Program-made: the position numbers and the translations under genes
The notes under the pieces: model-generated
Seen by the model: only the letters and a program-made list of their open reading frames with translations
What the model was told of the DNA's origin: nothing
The model's database searches: none
DNA from: Silicimonas sp963779765
Lineage (GTDB): Bacteria > Pseudomonadota > Alphaproteobacteria > Rhodobacterales > Rhodobacteraceae
DNA: 64,000 nucleotides
Direction of reading: 5' to 3'
NCBI GenBank assembly: GCA_963779765.1
Contig: CAVZZP010000001.1
Coordinates: forward strand, 868,001 to 932,000
In this document: positions 1-9,018 of the stretch, one piece after another
How positions within the stretch are numbered: position 1 is the first letter of the stretch
Layout: each line of letters starts with the position of its first letter

Positions 1-252
1 CCTATCTGCGCACGGCTTCGGCGGATGTGATCGTGCTCGACCTGCTTCTGGAGGAGGGAAGCGCCTTCGCCGTGGCGGACTTCGCAAGCTACCGGCATCC
101 GAAAGCGAAGATCGTCTTCGTGACGCGCAGCACCTTTTTCTCGGACGGATTCTCTGTTCTCGCACATCCCGAACACGGCGGCGGTCCTTCAGGAACAGAC
201 GCCGCCGACCGACCTTGCGGCGATCGTCGCCTACCACGGTCGGGCGCTCTAG
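1..252 (+). CDS. Response regulator receiver-domain protein, 3' part, frameshifted
   Basis: The 5' end lies outside the window. The visible part reads as the second half of a CheY-like receiver domain: a hydrophobic strand with the phospho-acceptor-like Asp (VIVLDLLLEEGSAF) and the later strand with conserved Thr and Lys-rich surroundings (AKIVFVTRSTFF). After FFSDG the reading frame must move by one base, near 150-152, to continue as SLFSHIPNTAAVLQEQ and reach the stop at 250-252. With that correction the C-terminus is a normal receiver-only end with no output domain visible. It converges on the unknown acidic protein, leaving 2 bases between stops. The extra base is more likely a sequence error than decay, because the codons beyond it remain protein-like. 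Partner kinase unknown. Confidence 0.6.
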
Positions 253-254
253 GA

Positions 255-2102
255 TCAGCCGTTCGCGATGGCGTCGCCGGGCTTGAAGCGCGTGCCGTTG
301 TCGATGGTGAACTGGCCGCGTTCCAGCTTCTTGAAGGTGCCTTCCCGCAGAAGCTGGCCGAACGAGCGCAGGCTTTCTTCGCGCGACAGCCGGATGGTCG
401 GGTCGACGCGGGCGACACGCTTCATGATCTCGGGGCGGGTGAAGGACGACTGGCCCTCGGAGAAGACGGTATAGGCGGCGGCGGCCTCCAGAAGCTCGGA
501 CAGATCCTTCGCTCCGACGGTCCGGGCGAACTGGGCGAAGCCCTCCTGCTCGGATGACAAGCTGACCGCGTGGCCGACCGACAATCCGCTGTCGACACGC
601 TGCGACGAGACGAGGACCAGGGGCGGTGCGGACGGCCGACGATGCCCGGTCGCGCTGTCGGTGGTCGGGCGCGAGGTGCGGACGACCTGAGAGAGATCCC
701 GTCGATAGGGGCTTTTCTCTTCCTCTTCGGCGACTTCCTTCGACACCTGGCGCGACACCAGCCGGTCGGCCTTGGTCGCAGCGACAGCGGCGCGCATCTG
801 GGAGATGACGCGGCGGCGGCGCACGACGTCGTCGTCGTTGAGCTTTGTGTCCGTTTCGGCGATCAGGCGGCCCACATCGCCTTCGGGCTCCGGCGTCAGA
901 ACGCGCGGGCTACGGTCGGCCTTGGCCTCGTCGCCGTCCGGCTCGGGTTCGGGTTCGGGTTCGGCTTGGGGTTCAGCTTGCGGGGTGTCTTCGTTTTCGA
1001 GCCTGGCCCGCGCCTCGGCGCGTTCGCGTTCTACGCGGCCCGCCACGTTGCCGATGATCTGCGAGACGGTGCGCAAGGGACGCGTGGCAGGCGTGGCCTC
1101 GGGCTCTTCGGGCGCATTGTCCTCGTCATCGTCGTCGAAATCCCACCCGGACGGCCCGGAGGCCGCAGCGGCGGCTTCATTCGAATCCTCCGCCTCGTCC
1201 TCGGTCGGTGCGTCCATGACGAAAGCGGTCGTATCTTGCGCGTCCTCGGTGCTGTCGTCCTGTGGCGTATCGCGCGCGGGCTCTTCGGCCGGCTCCCCGG
1301 CAGGTTCGCTTTCGGCCGGTGCGGCGACGGCTGAGGGATCCTCGTCCTCGTAGCCGGCGTCGTAGAGGCTGCCGTCCTCGTCCGAAAGATCGGCCGATAT
1401 GGCCTCGATGGTCGCGGTATGGGCGCGGTCGCGTGGCGCGATGTCCTCGGCAGGAGGCTGGCTAAAAGGGCGGCGTTCCGCGGCCTCCTCGACGTTGCGC
1501 GAAACGACGGCGCGGATGCGGCGCAGCTTCTCGGCGACGGTTTCGGCAGGTCCTTCGCCCAGGGGGCGGGCATCGGGGTCGACGGCGAGGACGTCCTCGG
1601 GCTCGTCGGACATCAGGTATTCGTCGTCGAAGGCAAGCGGTCCGCGATCCGCGTCGGCGGGCGCCGGTTGAGCGGCGGGCGGCGTCACCGACTTCGCGCG
1701 CTCGGCGGCTGCCTCGGCGGCGACGCGGCTGGCCACGCGGGCGGCGACGTCACGGCTGTCGGGCTCGGGCGCCTCGTTCTGCTCCGAGACCTCGGCGTCC
1801 TCGACGGCGGGCGGCGGCGCGGAAGGCTCGGCGCGCTTCTCGACCTGGCGCAGCGCTACGCCGGTCTCGCTCATCCGTGCCTCGACGCGGCGGTCGACTT
1901 CCTTCTGGGCGATGTTCTGCAGCATCTCGACATCGGGCGTCGGCGGCTCGGCGCCGAAATAGCGGTCGTCGGCGGCAATATCGCGGAAGTACTCCGCGAT
2001 ATCGCGCATGGTTCCAAGCGGGTCGTCGAACCCTTCCAAGGTGCAACTGAACGTGCCGTAGGAGACCGTCAGAATCTTGGTTGAACCGTTCATACCACTC
2101 AT
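255..2102 (-). CDS. Large acidic, mostly disordered protein of unknown function (615 aa)
   Basis: I do not recognise a named domain. Residues 1-90 are ordered-looking and conserved in style (KILTVSYGTFSCTLEGF, then an EYFRDIAADDRYFGAEPP stretch). Residues 100-480 are low-complexity, rich in Ala, Glu, Asp and Pro, including an alternating Glu-Pro run near 380. The last 120 residues again look folded, with helices such as LSELLEAAAAYTVF and a basic C-terminus. The start at 2102 is chosen because GGGGGAG lies 7 bases upstream; a second ATG at 2093 has a poorer site. Its stop abuts a receiver-domain gene, so a link to signalling or to cell-pole organisation is possible but is only inference. Similar proteins are sometimes labelled CheA, which the sequence does not support. 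Confidence 0.75.
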   Translation of the reverse strand: MSGMNGSTKILTVSYGTFSCTLEGFDDPLGTMRDIAEYFRDIAADDRYFGAEPPTPDVEMLQNIAQKEVDRRVEARMSETGVALRQVEKRAEPSAPPPAVEDAEVSEQNEAPEPDSRDVAARVASRVAAEAAAERAKSVTPPAAQPAPADADRGPLAFDDEYLMSDEPEDVLAVDPDARPLGEGPAETVAEKLRRIRAVVSRNVEEAAERRPFSQPPAEDIAPRDRAHTATIEAISADLSDEDGSLYDAGYEDEDPSAVAAPAESEPAGEPAEEPARDTPQDDSTEDAQDTTAFVMDAPTEDEAEDSNEAAAAASGPSGWDFDDDDEDNAPEEPEATPATRPLRTVSQIIGNVAGRVERERAEARARLENEDTPQAEPQAEPEPEPEPDGDEAKADRSPRVLTPEPEGDVGRLIAETDTKLNDDDVVRRRRVISQMRAAVAATKADRLVSRQVSKEVAEEEEKSPYRRDLSQVVRTSRPTTDSATGHRRPSAPPLVLVSSQRVDSGLSVGHAVSLSSEQEGFAQFARTVGAKDLSELLEAAAAYTVFSEGQSSFTRPEIMKRVARVDPTIRLSREESLRSFGQLLREGTFKKLERGQFTIDNGTRFKPGDAIANG

Positions 2103-2215
2103 CCGCTTTCTCCCCCGTGCAGCAACAATGTGTTTACCCTCGGGGCAGTCGAAAATAGGAACAGACTTGAGGAGATCACAAGATTTTTTCTAGTCATAAA
2201 TAAGGCGATGCACTC

Positions 2216-2917
2216 TTGGGTGAGGAACAGTCGGACCTGGGTCGGGAAACTGTCCAGTCGGATCAGGGGGTAACGCTGGTTGGCGGAGGACGGCCATCGC
2301 GGCGCGAAATCGACCGTGCGCTGGCCCTGGCCCCCGTACTGATCGCTGCGGACGGCGGAGCGAACTTCTGCCTGGACGAGGGATTGGAGCCGGTCGCAGT
2401 GATCGGTGATTTCGACTCGGTTCGGCCCGATGCGCGGGCCATTCTGCCGGACGCGCGGTTCGTCGGGGTCGAGGAGCAAGAGAGCACCGATTTCGAGAAG
2501 TGCCTGACTGCGATCCTTGCGCCCTTCGTGCTGGCGGCCGGATTCACCGACGGGAGGCTGGATCACACGCTTGCGGCGTTCTCGGTCCTCGTCCGCGCTC
2601 CGGGAGCACCGACGATTCTGGTCGGGCGGCATGACATTGCCTTCGCCGCGCCGGCGAACCTGACTCTGGACGTTCCGCAGGGACTTCGCCTCTCTCTCTT
2701 TCCGATGGCGCCGGTGACTGGTCGGTCCGTGGGCCTGCTCTGGCCGATCGAAGGCCTGTCGCTCGACCCCATGGGCCGCATCGGAACGTCCAACGAAACC
2801 ACCGGGCGGGTACACCTGTCGTTCGACGGCCCCGGCTGCGTCGTCCTCATGCCGCCGGAGGCGCTGCCGTCCGCACTGTCCGCGCTGACCGCGCAAGCGA
2901 TTGTTCCCGAGCGATGA
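2216..2917 (+). CDS. thiN: Thiamine diphosphokinase
   Basis: Transfers pyrophosphate from ATP to thiamine, giving thiamine diphosphate in the cytoplasm (EC 2.7.6.2). Family motifs are visible in order: VTLVGGG, the nucleotide-binding AADGGANFCL, the acidic VIGDFDSV, the STDFEKC segment, and GFTDGRLDHTLA, followed by the C-terminal beta-sandwich half. Length (233 aa) is normal. No ATG fits the frame; TTG at 2216 has AAGGCG about 8 bases upstream, so I use it, although the conserved part begins about 16 codons later. The 3' end overlaps the convergent DMT transporter gene by 71 bases. No thi-box riboswitch is visible upstream. Confidence 0.88.
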   Translation: MGEEQSDLGRETVQSDQGVTLVGGGRPSRREIDRALALAPVLIAADGGANFCLDEGLEPVAVIGDFDSVRPDARAILPDARFVGVEEQESTDFEKCLTAILAPFVLAAGFTDGRLDHTLAAFSVLVRAPGAPTILVGRHDIAFAAPANLTLDVPQGLRLSLFPMAPVTGRSVGLLWPIEGLSLDPMGRIGTSNETTGRVHLSFDGPGCVVLMPPEALPSALSALTAQAIVPER

Positions 2918-3773
2918 TATAGAGGCCGGCGAGAATCGTGACACCGATTCCGGCAAGCGCCAGTCCATCCGGGAAGTCATCGAAGATCAGCCAGCCCACC
3001 ACGGCCGCGACGGGGATCTCGAGGTACTGCATCGGCGCCAGCGTCGCCGAGGGCGCGAACCGCAGCGCCCAGGTCATCACGAGGTGCGCCGCTGTCCCGA
3101 GGACGCCCATGAAGGCGAGCAAGCCCCATGTCGACGACGCGGGCCACGCCAAGGCGAACCCCGGCAGGAGGTCCCCGAAGAGGATGAGCGCGGGCACCAG
3201 CACCACGACCGCCATTCCGCCCGAGACGAACTGAAGCGCCACCGGGTCAGTCTCGCGCGCGAGCTGGCGCGTGACGAGCATGAAGAACGCGAAGATGACC
3301 GCGACGCCGAGAGGTAGAAGCGCCGGCCATCCGACCTCGGCAAAGCTGGGCTGCACGACCATCAGCGTGCCTGCAAACCCCACGGCGCAGGCGGCGATGC
3401 GGCGACGGCCGACCTCTTCGTCGAGGATGTACTTCCCGAGCAGCAGCATCACGAAGGGCATGACGAAGACGATGGCGATGGCGTCTGCGAGGGGCAGGAA
3501 CCGCAGGGAGAGGAACATCGTGCCGATGCCCAGAACATGAAGCATCGCCCGAATGAAGGTGAGGCGCAGCATCCGTAGTCCCTTCGGCATGGCCGAGCGC
3601 ATGGCCCAGGCGACGGGTCCGCAGATCAGGACCTGCGCCGCCATCCGAATCGTGACCAGAAGGACGAGGTCTACGGAAGGGCCCAGAAGCTTGGCCGTGG
3701 CGTCCGCGACGGGCGCCATCAGGCAGAAGCAGAGCATGAGAAGGATGCCCAGAACGGGCCGGTCCGCGGTCAT
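2847..3773 (-). CDS. EamA-domain (DMT superfamily) transporter
   Basis: A 308-residue inner-membrane protein with ten predicted hydrophobic segments arranged as two EamA repeats, as in RhaT/YdcZ/RarD-type metabolite exporters. The first repeat contains the typical GTMFLSLRFLPLADAIAI segment and the second the matching LRFAPSATLAPMQYLEIPVA segment. The substrate cannot be read from sequence. I place the start at the ATG at 3773, which has AAGG eight bases upstream; the ATG at 3803 has no recognisable site. The gene faces away from the ferric-reductase-like gene (85 bases between starts) and overlaps thiN tail to tail. Confidence 0.85.
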   Translation of the reverse strand: MTADRPVLGILLMLCFCLMAPVADATAKLLGPSVDLVLLVTIRMAAQVLICGPVAWAMRSAMPKGLRMLRLTFIRAMLHVLGIGTMFLSLRFLPLADAIAIVFVMPFVMLLLGKYILDEEVGRRRIAACAVGFAGTLMVVQPSFAEVGWPALLPLGVAVIFAFFMLVTRQLARETDPVALQFVSGGMAVVVLVPALILFGDLLPGFALAWPASSTWGLLAFMGVLGTAAHLVMTWALRFAPSATLAPMQYLEIPVAAVVGWLIFDDFPDGLALAGIGVTILAGLYIIAREQSLARSARTVRTAAPPAA

Positions 3774-3857
3774 GGCCGCGACCTTAGAGGCGCGTTCCGG
3801 CATTGGCGACGGAAAGCTGCGCCCCGCGCGTGCAAGCTTGATCGAACGACAGGACGC

Positions 3858-4460
3858 ATGATGCTTTCACGGCTTTCCCCCTACCCTCTGTGGGCCTTCT
3901 TATCGCTCTTTCCCCTCGTTTGGATGTGGCAGGCCGCGACCTCGGCCAACGACCGCATCGTCCACATCCTCGTCCATCCGACGGGGGAATGGGCCGCGCG
4001 GCTTCTGATCGTGACGCTGATGGTCACGCCCCTGTCGATGATCTTCAAGGGCAGCGCCTTGTCGCGCTGGCTTCGGAAGAGCCGGCGCTATCTGGGCGTC
4101 GCGGCGTTTGCCTATGCGCTGTTGCACACCGTCTTCTACGTCGTCGACAAGGGTTCGCTGGATCGCGTCGCCGCAGAGCTGCCGCGTCTCTACATCTGGA
4201 CGGGCTGGCTGGCCTTCGCGATCTTCATACCCCTAGCCGTGACGTCGATGGATTATTTCGTGCGTCTTATGGGGCCGCGCTGGAAGACACTGCAACGGTG
4301 GGTCTATGCCGCCGCCGTCCTGACGCTTGTCCACTGGGCAAGCCTGCACGACTGGGGTCATCCGGCTTCGGCACTGATCCATTTCGGGCCGCTTGCGGCG
4401 CTCGAGGCGTGGCGGTTCCTGCGCTGGCAGGGCCGGAGGGGATCCGCCGTTCCGGTGTGA
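3858..4460 (+). CDS. Ferric reductase-like transmembrane protein, MsrQ/YedZ-like
   Basis: A 200-residue protein with about six hydrophobic segments and the spaced histidines expected to hold b-type haem (for example FAYALLHTVFYVV near residue 90 and LTLVHWASLHDW near 158-168). This is the ferric-reductase-like domain; MsrQ members pass electrons from the quinone pool to the periplasmic methionine sulfoxide reductase MsrP. No msrP gene is in the window, so the electron acceptor is unknown and I do not assign the symbol. Two adjacent ATG codons (3858 and 3861) are possible starts. It lies 65 bases upstream of the SUV3-like helicase gene and may be transcribed with it. Confidence 0.75.
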   Translation: MMLSRLSPYPLWAFLSLFPLVWMWQAATSANDRIVHILVHPTGEWAARLLIVTLMVTPLSMIFKGSALSRWLRKSRRYLGVAAFAYALLHTVFYVVDKGSLDRVAAELPRLYIWTGWLAFAIFIPLAVTSMDYFVRLMGPRWKTLQRWVYAAAVLTLVHWASLHDWGHPASALIHFGPLAALEAWRFLRWQGRRGSAVPV

Positions 4461-4525
4461 CGCCTTGAAGCCGGGGGGCGCATCCGCTTTATACAAGGGG
4501 AGGCGAACAGATCGATCATCCCCCC

Positions 4526-7456
4526 ATGTCCCAGTCCAACGGCCGGGTGACGGCGGTCCTGGGACCGACCAACACCGGCAAGACCCACTACGCCATCGAG
4601 CGTATGCTAGCGCATCGCACGGGCATCATCGGGCTGCCGCTGCGGCTTCTGGCGCGCGAGGTCTATGACCGGATCGTCGCCGCGCGCGGTCCGTCCTGCG
4701 TGGCACTGGTGACGGGCGAGGAAAGGATCGTCCCCGACCGGGCGCAGTACTGGGTCTGCACGACCGAGGCGATGCCCGACGGCATGGGCGCCGACTTCCT
4801 GGCCGTCGACGAGATCCAGCTTTGCGCGGACCCGGAGAGGGGACACGTCTTCACCGACCGCCTGCTGCGGGCGCGCGGCACGGCCGAGACGCTGTTCCTG
4901 GGATCCGACACCATGCGGAAGGTGATCGCGGCCCTCGTGCCCGGCATCCAGTTCCAGCGGCGCGAGCGCCTGTCGACGCTGACTTACACCGGCTCGAAGA
5001 AGATCAGCCGGATGACGCCGCGCGCCGCCATCGTGGGATTTTCGGTCGAGAACGTCTATGCCATCGCCGAGCTTCTGCGCCGCCAGAAGGGCGGTGCCGC
5101 CGTGGTCATGGGCGCGCTCAGCCCGCGCACGCGGAACGCGCAGGTCGACATGTACCAGGACGGCGAGGTCGACTACCTGGTCGCCACCGACGCCATTGGC
5201 ATGGGCCTGAACCTCGACATCACGCACGTCGCCTTCTCGGGGCTCAGGAAGTTCGACGGTCGCCGGATGCGCGACCTTCAGCCGAACGAATTGGCGCAGA
5301 TCGCAGGGCGCGCGGGGCGTTTCCAGACCGACGGGACCTTCGGGGTCACCGGAGAGGCTCCGCCGCTCGACGAGGAGGTCGCGGCGGCGATCATGGCCCA
5401 CAGCTTCGCGCCCGTGCGAAAGGTGCAGTGGCGCAATGCACGGCTGGACTTCGGATCGACGCGACGCCTGATCGACAGCCTGGAGATGCCGCCCGACAAC
5501 GAATGGATGGTCCGGGCGCGCGAGGCGGACGACCTCATGGTGCTCAAAGCTCTGTCGGAGGATGCCGAGGCGAACGCGCGCGCAAGCGACGGGCCGTCGG
5601 TCCGACTTTTGTGGGACGTCTGCCGGATTCCCGACTTCCGGGGCATCAGTCACCAGGAACACGCGAGCCTTCTTTCGGCGATCTTCGGCTACCTTCACGA
5701 GCACGGTCACGTCCCCGACGAGTGGCTTGCCCGGCAAATCGACAGGATCGATCGAACCGAAGGGGACATAGATACGTTGTCCCGTCGCCTCGCCTTCATC
5801 CGCACCTGGACCTATGTGGCACAGCGCAAGGGGTGGACACGGGATGAAAGACATTGGCGCGACACAACGCGCGAGGTAGAAGACCGCCTGTCGGACGCCC
5901 TCCACCAGGCGCTGACGCAAAGATTTGTCGACCGGCGGACCAGTGTCCTCCTTCGCCGGTTGAAACAGAAGGAGAGCCTTGTGGCCGAGGTGAACGACAA
6001 GGGTGAAGTGACCGTCGAGGGCCAGTTCGTGGGCCGGCTCGAAGGATTCCGGTTCCACCAGGACGCCAGCGCCACCGGCGACGAGGCGAAGACGGTCAAG
6101 TCGGCCGCGACCGCAGCGCTCAGGCCCGAGTTCCACCTGCGCGCCGACCGGTTCTACAATGCGCCCGATACCGAGATGGATTTCACCGAACAGGGCGGTC
6201 TCATGTGGGGCGAGCACGCTGTGGGTCGGCTCGCCAAAGGCGACGATCCCCTGAGGCCGCAGGTCGTCGCCTTCGTCGACGATGACGCGGGGCAGGACGT
6301 GGTCGAGAAGGTGCAGCGCCGTCTCCAGCATTTTGTCGACCGCAAGGTCGCGGCCCTCTTCGAGCCCCTGCTGAACATCCAGCGCGACGAGACGCTGACG
6401 GGCCTCGCCCGCGGGTTCGGATTTCGGATGATCGAAGGCATGGGCATCCTCGACCGGCGCGATGTGATGAACGAGGTCAAGGAGCTGGACCAGGAGTCCC
6501 GCGGCGCGCTGCGCAAGCACGGCCTTCGCTTCGGGCAGTTCACCGTCTTCATGCCGGCCCTCCTGAAGCCGGCGCCGACGCGCCTGCGCCTCGTATTGTG
6601 GTCGCTCGCGAACGGGTCGGACGAATTTCCCGAAAGCCCGCCGCCGGGTTTGGTCACTATCCCTGCGATCAACGCCATCCCGGCTGAAATCTACCTCAAG
6701 TCCGGCTACAAGACCGCCGGGGACCGCGCGATCCGCATCGACATGCTGGAGCGTCTCGCAGACCTCCTCCGCGCCGAGAATTCGCGCGGCGGCTTCGAGG
6801 CGACGCCCGACATGTTGTCGATCACCGGCATGACGCTGGAGCAGTTCGCGAACCTGATGGAAGGTCTGGGATACAAGGCCGAGCGCGGCGACCGCGAGAA
6901 GGTGCTTCGAACCGATCAGGTCGTCCCGGGCGGATCGACCGAAGCGCCTGACGACGTGCCGGTCATGGACCGCCGGGACGCGGCGCCGGGCGGGGTGGTC
7001 GAAAGCCCCCACGCCGATCCCGATCCGAACGTTCCCGACGGCGCCGAGATGCTGGTGAACGAGGGACACGCGCCGATCGACGAGACGACGCAATCCGCCG
7101 ATACCGACGAGGAGGCCGCCGCCGAGGGTGCGCCGCCTCCCGAAATGTCTGAAACCGAAGTGCCCGTGGGCGTCTCGGCTGACGCCGCCATCGAGGCCGA
7201 GACCCGTGAGGTATTCTACACCTTCACATGGGCCGGCAACCGGGGTGGGCAGAAAAGGCCTCCGAACCAGGGTTCCCGTCCGGAGCAGAAGAAGGGCGGC
7301 GGCAGGCCTCGTGGCAAGGGCAAGCGCGCCCCGCAGTCAGGCGAAAAGCACGATGCTCCGCGGACCTTTGAAGCCCGTCCCGCCCGCAAGGACCGGATCG
7401 ATCCCGACAATCCCTTTGCCAAGGCGCTGATGGGCCTCAGGCGGGACGACGCCTGA
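4526..7456 (+). CDS. SUV3-like ATP-dependent RNA helicase (976 aa)
   Basis: Superfamily 2 helicase of the mitochondrial-degradasome SUV3 type found across Alphaproteobacteria. Walker A is VLGPTNTGKTHYA at residues 11-23, motif II is the SUV3-style DEIQ (AVDEIQLCAD near 93), and motif VI is QIAGRAGRF near 256-264. The middle part (300-780) is the SUV3-like C-terminal region. From about 790 to the end the protein turns acidic and then strongly basic and Gly/Arg/Lys-rich, a probable disordered RNA-binding tail. In mitochondria SUV3 works with an exoribonuclease; which nuclease partners it here is unknown, although RNase R is encoded elsewhere in the window. The S4-domain gene begins at the very next base after the stop, which argues for cotranscription. 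Confidence 0.85.
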   Translation: MSQSNGRVTAVLGPTNTGKTHYAIERMLAHRTGIIGLPLRLLAREVYDRIVAARGPSCVALVTGEERIVPDRAQYWVCTTEAMPDGMGADFLAVDEIQLCADPERGHVFTDRLLRARGTAETLFLGSDTMRKVIAALVPGIQFQRRERLSTLTYTGSKKISRMTPRAAIVGFSVENVYAIAELLRRQKGGAAVVMGALSPRTRNAQVDMYQDGEVDYLVATDAIGMGLNLDITHVAFSGLRKFDGRRMRDLQPNELAQIAGRAGRFQTDGTFGVTGEAPPLDEEVAAAIMAHSFAPVRKVQWRNARLDFGSTRRLIDSLEMPPDNEWMVRAREADDLMVLKALSEDAEANARASDGPSVRLLWDVCRIPDFRGISHQEHASLLSAIFGYLHEHGHVPDEWLARQIDRIDRTEGDIDTLSRRLAFIRTWTYVAQRKGWTRDERHWRDTTREVEDRLSDALHQALTQRFVDRRTSVLLRRLKQKESLVAEVNDKGEVTVEGQFVGRLEGFRFHQDASATGDEAKTVKSAATAALRPEFHLRADRFYNAPDTEMDFTEQGGLMWGEHAVGRLAKGDDPLRPQVVAFVDDDAGQDVVEKVQRRLQHFVDRKVAALFEPLLNIQRDETLTGLARGFGFRMIEGMGILDRRDVMNEVKELDQESRGALRKHGLRFGQFTVFMPALLKPAPTRLRLVLWSLANGSDEFPESPPPGLVTIPAINAIPAEIYLKSGYKTAGDRAIRIDMLERLADLLRAENSRGGFEATPDMLSITGMTLEQFANLMEGLGYKAERGDREKVLRTDQVVPGGSTEAPDDVPVMDRRDAAPGGVVESPHADPDPNVPDGAEMLVNEGHAPIDETTQSADTDEEAAAEGAPPPEMSETEVPVGVSADAAIEAETREVFYTFTWAGNRGGQKRPPNQGSRPEQKKGGGRPRGKGKRAPQSGEKHDAPRTFEARPARKDRIDPDNPFAKALMGLRRDDA

Positions 7457-7840
7457 GTGACAGGCGACGCGGCCGAGGGCACGCAGCGCCTGGACCAGTG
7501 GCTTTGGCACGCGCGTTTCTTCAAGAGCCGCAGCTTGGCGACACGCGCCGTCACTGGCGGCCACGTTCGCATCGATGGGGATCGGGTTCTGAAGGCCAGC
7601 CACGCTCTGCGCCCGGGCAGGACCCTGACCTTTCAGCAGGCGCGGCAGGTGCGGGTGGTGCGGGTCGAGGCGTTGGCGACTCGACGCGGCCCTGCCTCCG
7701 AAGCGCAGGCTCTCTACACGGACCTGTCGCCTCCAGCCCGGAACGACGATCCGCCCAATCCCCGCTATGAGGGAAAAGGGCGTCCCACGGGGAAGGATCG
7801 CCGTAACGCCCGTCTTTCGGGGCCTCTGCCGCTTGATTGA
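7457..7840 (+). CDS. RNA-binding S4 domain protein (Hsp15-like)
   Basis: A 127-residue protein with an N-terminal S4 RNA-binding fold: RLDQWLWHARFFKSRSLA, then GGHVRIDG and the LRPGRTLTF strand. This is the arrangement of HslR/Hsp15, which in E. coli binds stalled 50S subunits carrying nascent chains. The rest of the protein is basic. The GTG start follows the helicase stop without a gap (TGA then GTG), so translation is likely coupled. Function in ribosome rescue or recycling is inferred from the family. Confidence 0.85.
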   Translation: MTGDAAEGTQRLDQWLWHARFFKSRSLATRAVTGGHVRIDGDRVLKASHALRPGRTLTFQQARQVRVVRVEALATRRGPASEAQALYTDLSPPARNDDPPNPRYEGKGRPTGKDRRNARLSGPLPLD

Positions 7841-7888
7841 CGCCGCCGCGCGCGTTACCTCAGCCGGGACACGGAAGCCGAGAGACCC

Positions 7889-8224
7889 ATGACCTACGTC
7901 GTCACCGACAACTGCATCGCCTGCAAATACACCGACTGCGTCGAGGTTTGTCCCGTCGACTGCTTCTACGAAGGCGAGAACATGCTGGTGATCCACCCCG
8001 ACGAGTGCATCGACTGCGGCGTCTGCGAACCCGAGTGCCCCGCCGACGCAATCAAGCCCGACACCGAGCCGGACATGGAGAAGTGGGTCGAGTTCAATCG
8101 CAAGTATTCCGAAGCCTGGCCTGTCATCATCACCAAGAAGGACCCGCTTCCGGGTGCCGAGGAGATGGACGGCAAGACCGGCAAGATGGACCAGTTCTCG
8201 GAGCAACCAGGCGAGGGTGGCTGA
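7889..8224 (+). CDS. fdxA: Seven-iron ferredoxin FdxA
   Basis: A 111-residue soluble electron carrier. The cysteine pattern is that of 7Fe-8S ferredoxins: Cys 9, 12, 17, 21 and 25 in the first half (CIACKYTDCVEVCPVDC) and Cys 40, 43, 46, 50 in the second (CIDCGVCEPECP), binding one [3Fe-4S] and one [4Fe-4S] cluster. The C-terminal 55 residues form the helical extension usual for alphaproteobacterial FdxA. The gene follows the S4 gene after 48 bases and precedes carD by 258 bases. Redox partners are not evident from the neighbours. Confidence 0.95.
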   Translation: MTYVVTDNCIACKYTDCVEVCPVDCFYEGENMLVIHPDECIDCGVCEPECPADAIKPDTEPDMEKWVEFNRKYSEAWPVIITKKDPLPGAEEMDGKTGKMDQFSEQPGEGG

Positions 8225-8318
8225 CGATTCGTGTGGCCCTGCCGCATTGACGCCACGTCATTCGCCAAGCATTTGTCCTTGATTTGCAGGCGTTCCTGCG
8301 TCTTGCCCAAGGCGTGAC

Positions 8319-8348
8319 TTGGAATCACCCGATTTTTTTGCTATATTT
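8319..8348 (+). promoter_or_regulatory. Putative sigma-70-type promoter of carD
   Basis: TTGGAA at 8319-8324 and TATATT at 8343-8348 are 18 bases apart, inside a locally AT-rich stretch with a run of seven T. This is the best promoter-like element in the 258-base gap between fdxA and carD and would give carD its own transcript with a leader of about 130 bases. Prediction from sequence only. Confidence 0.5.
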
Positions 8349-8482
8349 CTGTCACATAGGCCGGAGACCCGGATTGTTGTTCGGGAAGACGTTCGGCGAC
8401 AGCAACAGGGCGGCGGGAAGATGTGTGTGTTCCCGGCGTGTTTCTGTCGCCTCCTGCCGGGGGCTGAGAAGGAAAAGGCTGA

Positions 8483-8995
8483 ATGACGAAAGCCAGGAAA
8501 ATGGAATTTCGACCGAACGACTACGTGGTGTATCCGGCTCATGGTGTTGGCCAGATCGTCTCGATCGAGGAGCAGGAGATCGCCGGCATCCGGCTGGAAC
8601 TGTTCGTGATCTCGTTCGAGAAGGACAAGATGACGCTTCGCGTGCCGACCAACAAGGCGGCCGATGTGGGAATGCGCACCCTGTCGTCGCCCGACATCGT
8701 CACCAAGGCGATGTCGACGCTGAAGGGCAAGGCCCGGGTCAAGAAGGCCATGTGGTCGCGCCGCGCACAGGAATACGAACAGAAGATCAACTCCGGCGAC
8801 CTTATCGCCATTGCCGAAGTGGTGCGCGACCTGCACCGCGCCGACGACCAGCGCGAGCAGAGCTACTCTGAACGCCAGCTCTATGAAGCCGCGCTCGAAC
8901 GCCTCACGCGTGAGATCGCGGCCGTCGGCGGCTCGGACGAGATCGCCGCGCAACGTCAGGTCGGCGAAGTCCTTGTGGGCCGCGCCGCCGCCTGA
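8483..8995 (+). CDS. CarD/CdnL family transcriptional regulator
   Basis: A 170-residue CarD-family protein. The N-terminal RNA-polymerase-interacting domain (about residues 8-70) shows the hallmark VVYPAHGVGQIVSIEEQEI. The helical C-terminal DNA-binding domain follows, with the conserved tryptophan in MWSRRAQEYEQKI. CarD-type proteins bind the polymerase beta subunit and stabilise open complexes at rRNA and housekeeping promoters; in Rhodobacter and Caulobacter they are global and important for growth. The gene has its own promoter-like element and ends in a strong terminator, so it is probably monocistronic. Confidence 0.93.
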   Translation: MTKARKMEFRPNDYVVYPAHGVGQIVSIEEQEIAGIRLELFVISFEKDKMTLRVPTNKAADVGMRTLSSPDIVTKAMSTLKGKARVKKAMWSRRAQEYEQKINSGDLIAIAEVVRDLHRADDQREQSYSERQLYEAALERLTREIAAVGGSDEIAAQRQVGEVLVGRAAA

Positions 8996-9018
8996 TCCGA
9001 CGACTTTTTTGCCAAGTG

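Noticed and set aside
255..2102. Labelling the acidic protein as CheA
   Set aside because: No HPt histidine, dimerisation, ATPase or CheW-like domain is present.
4607..7093. An 828-codon minus-strand frame inside the SUV3-like helicase gene
   Set aside because: The plus strand carries a full set of helicase motifs; the antisense product is low-complexity and has no recognisable domain.
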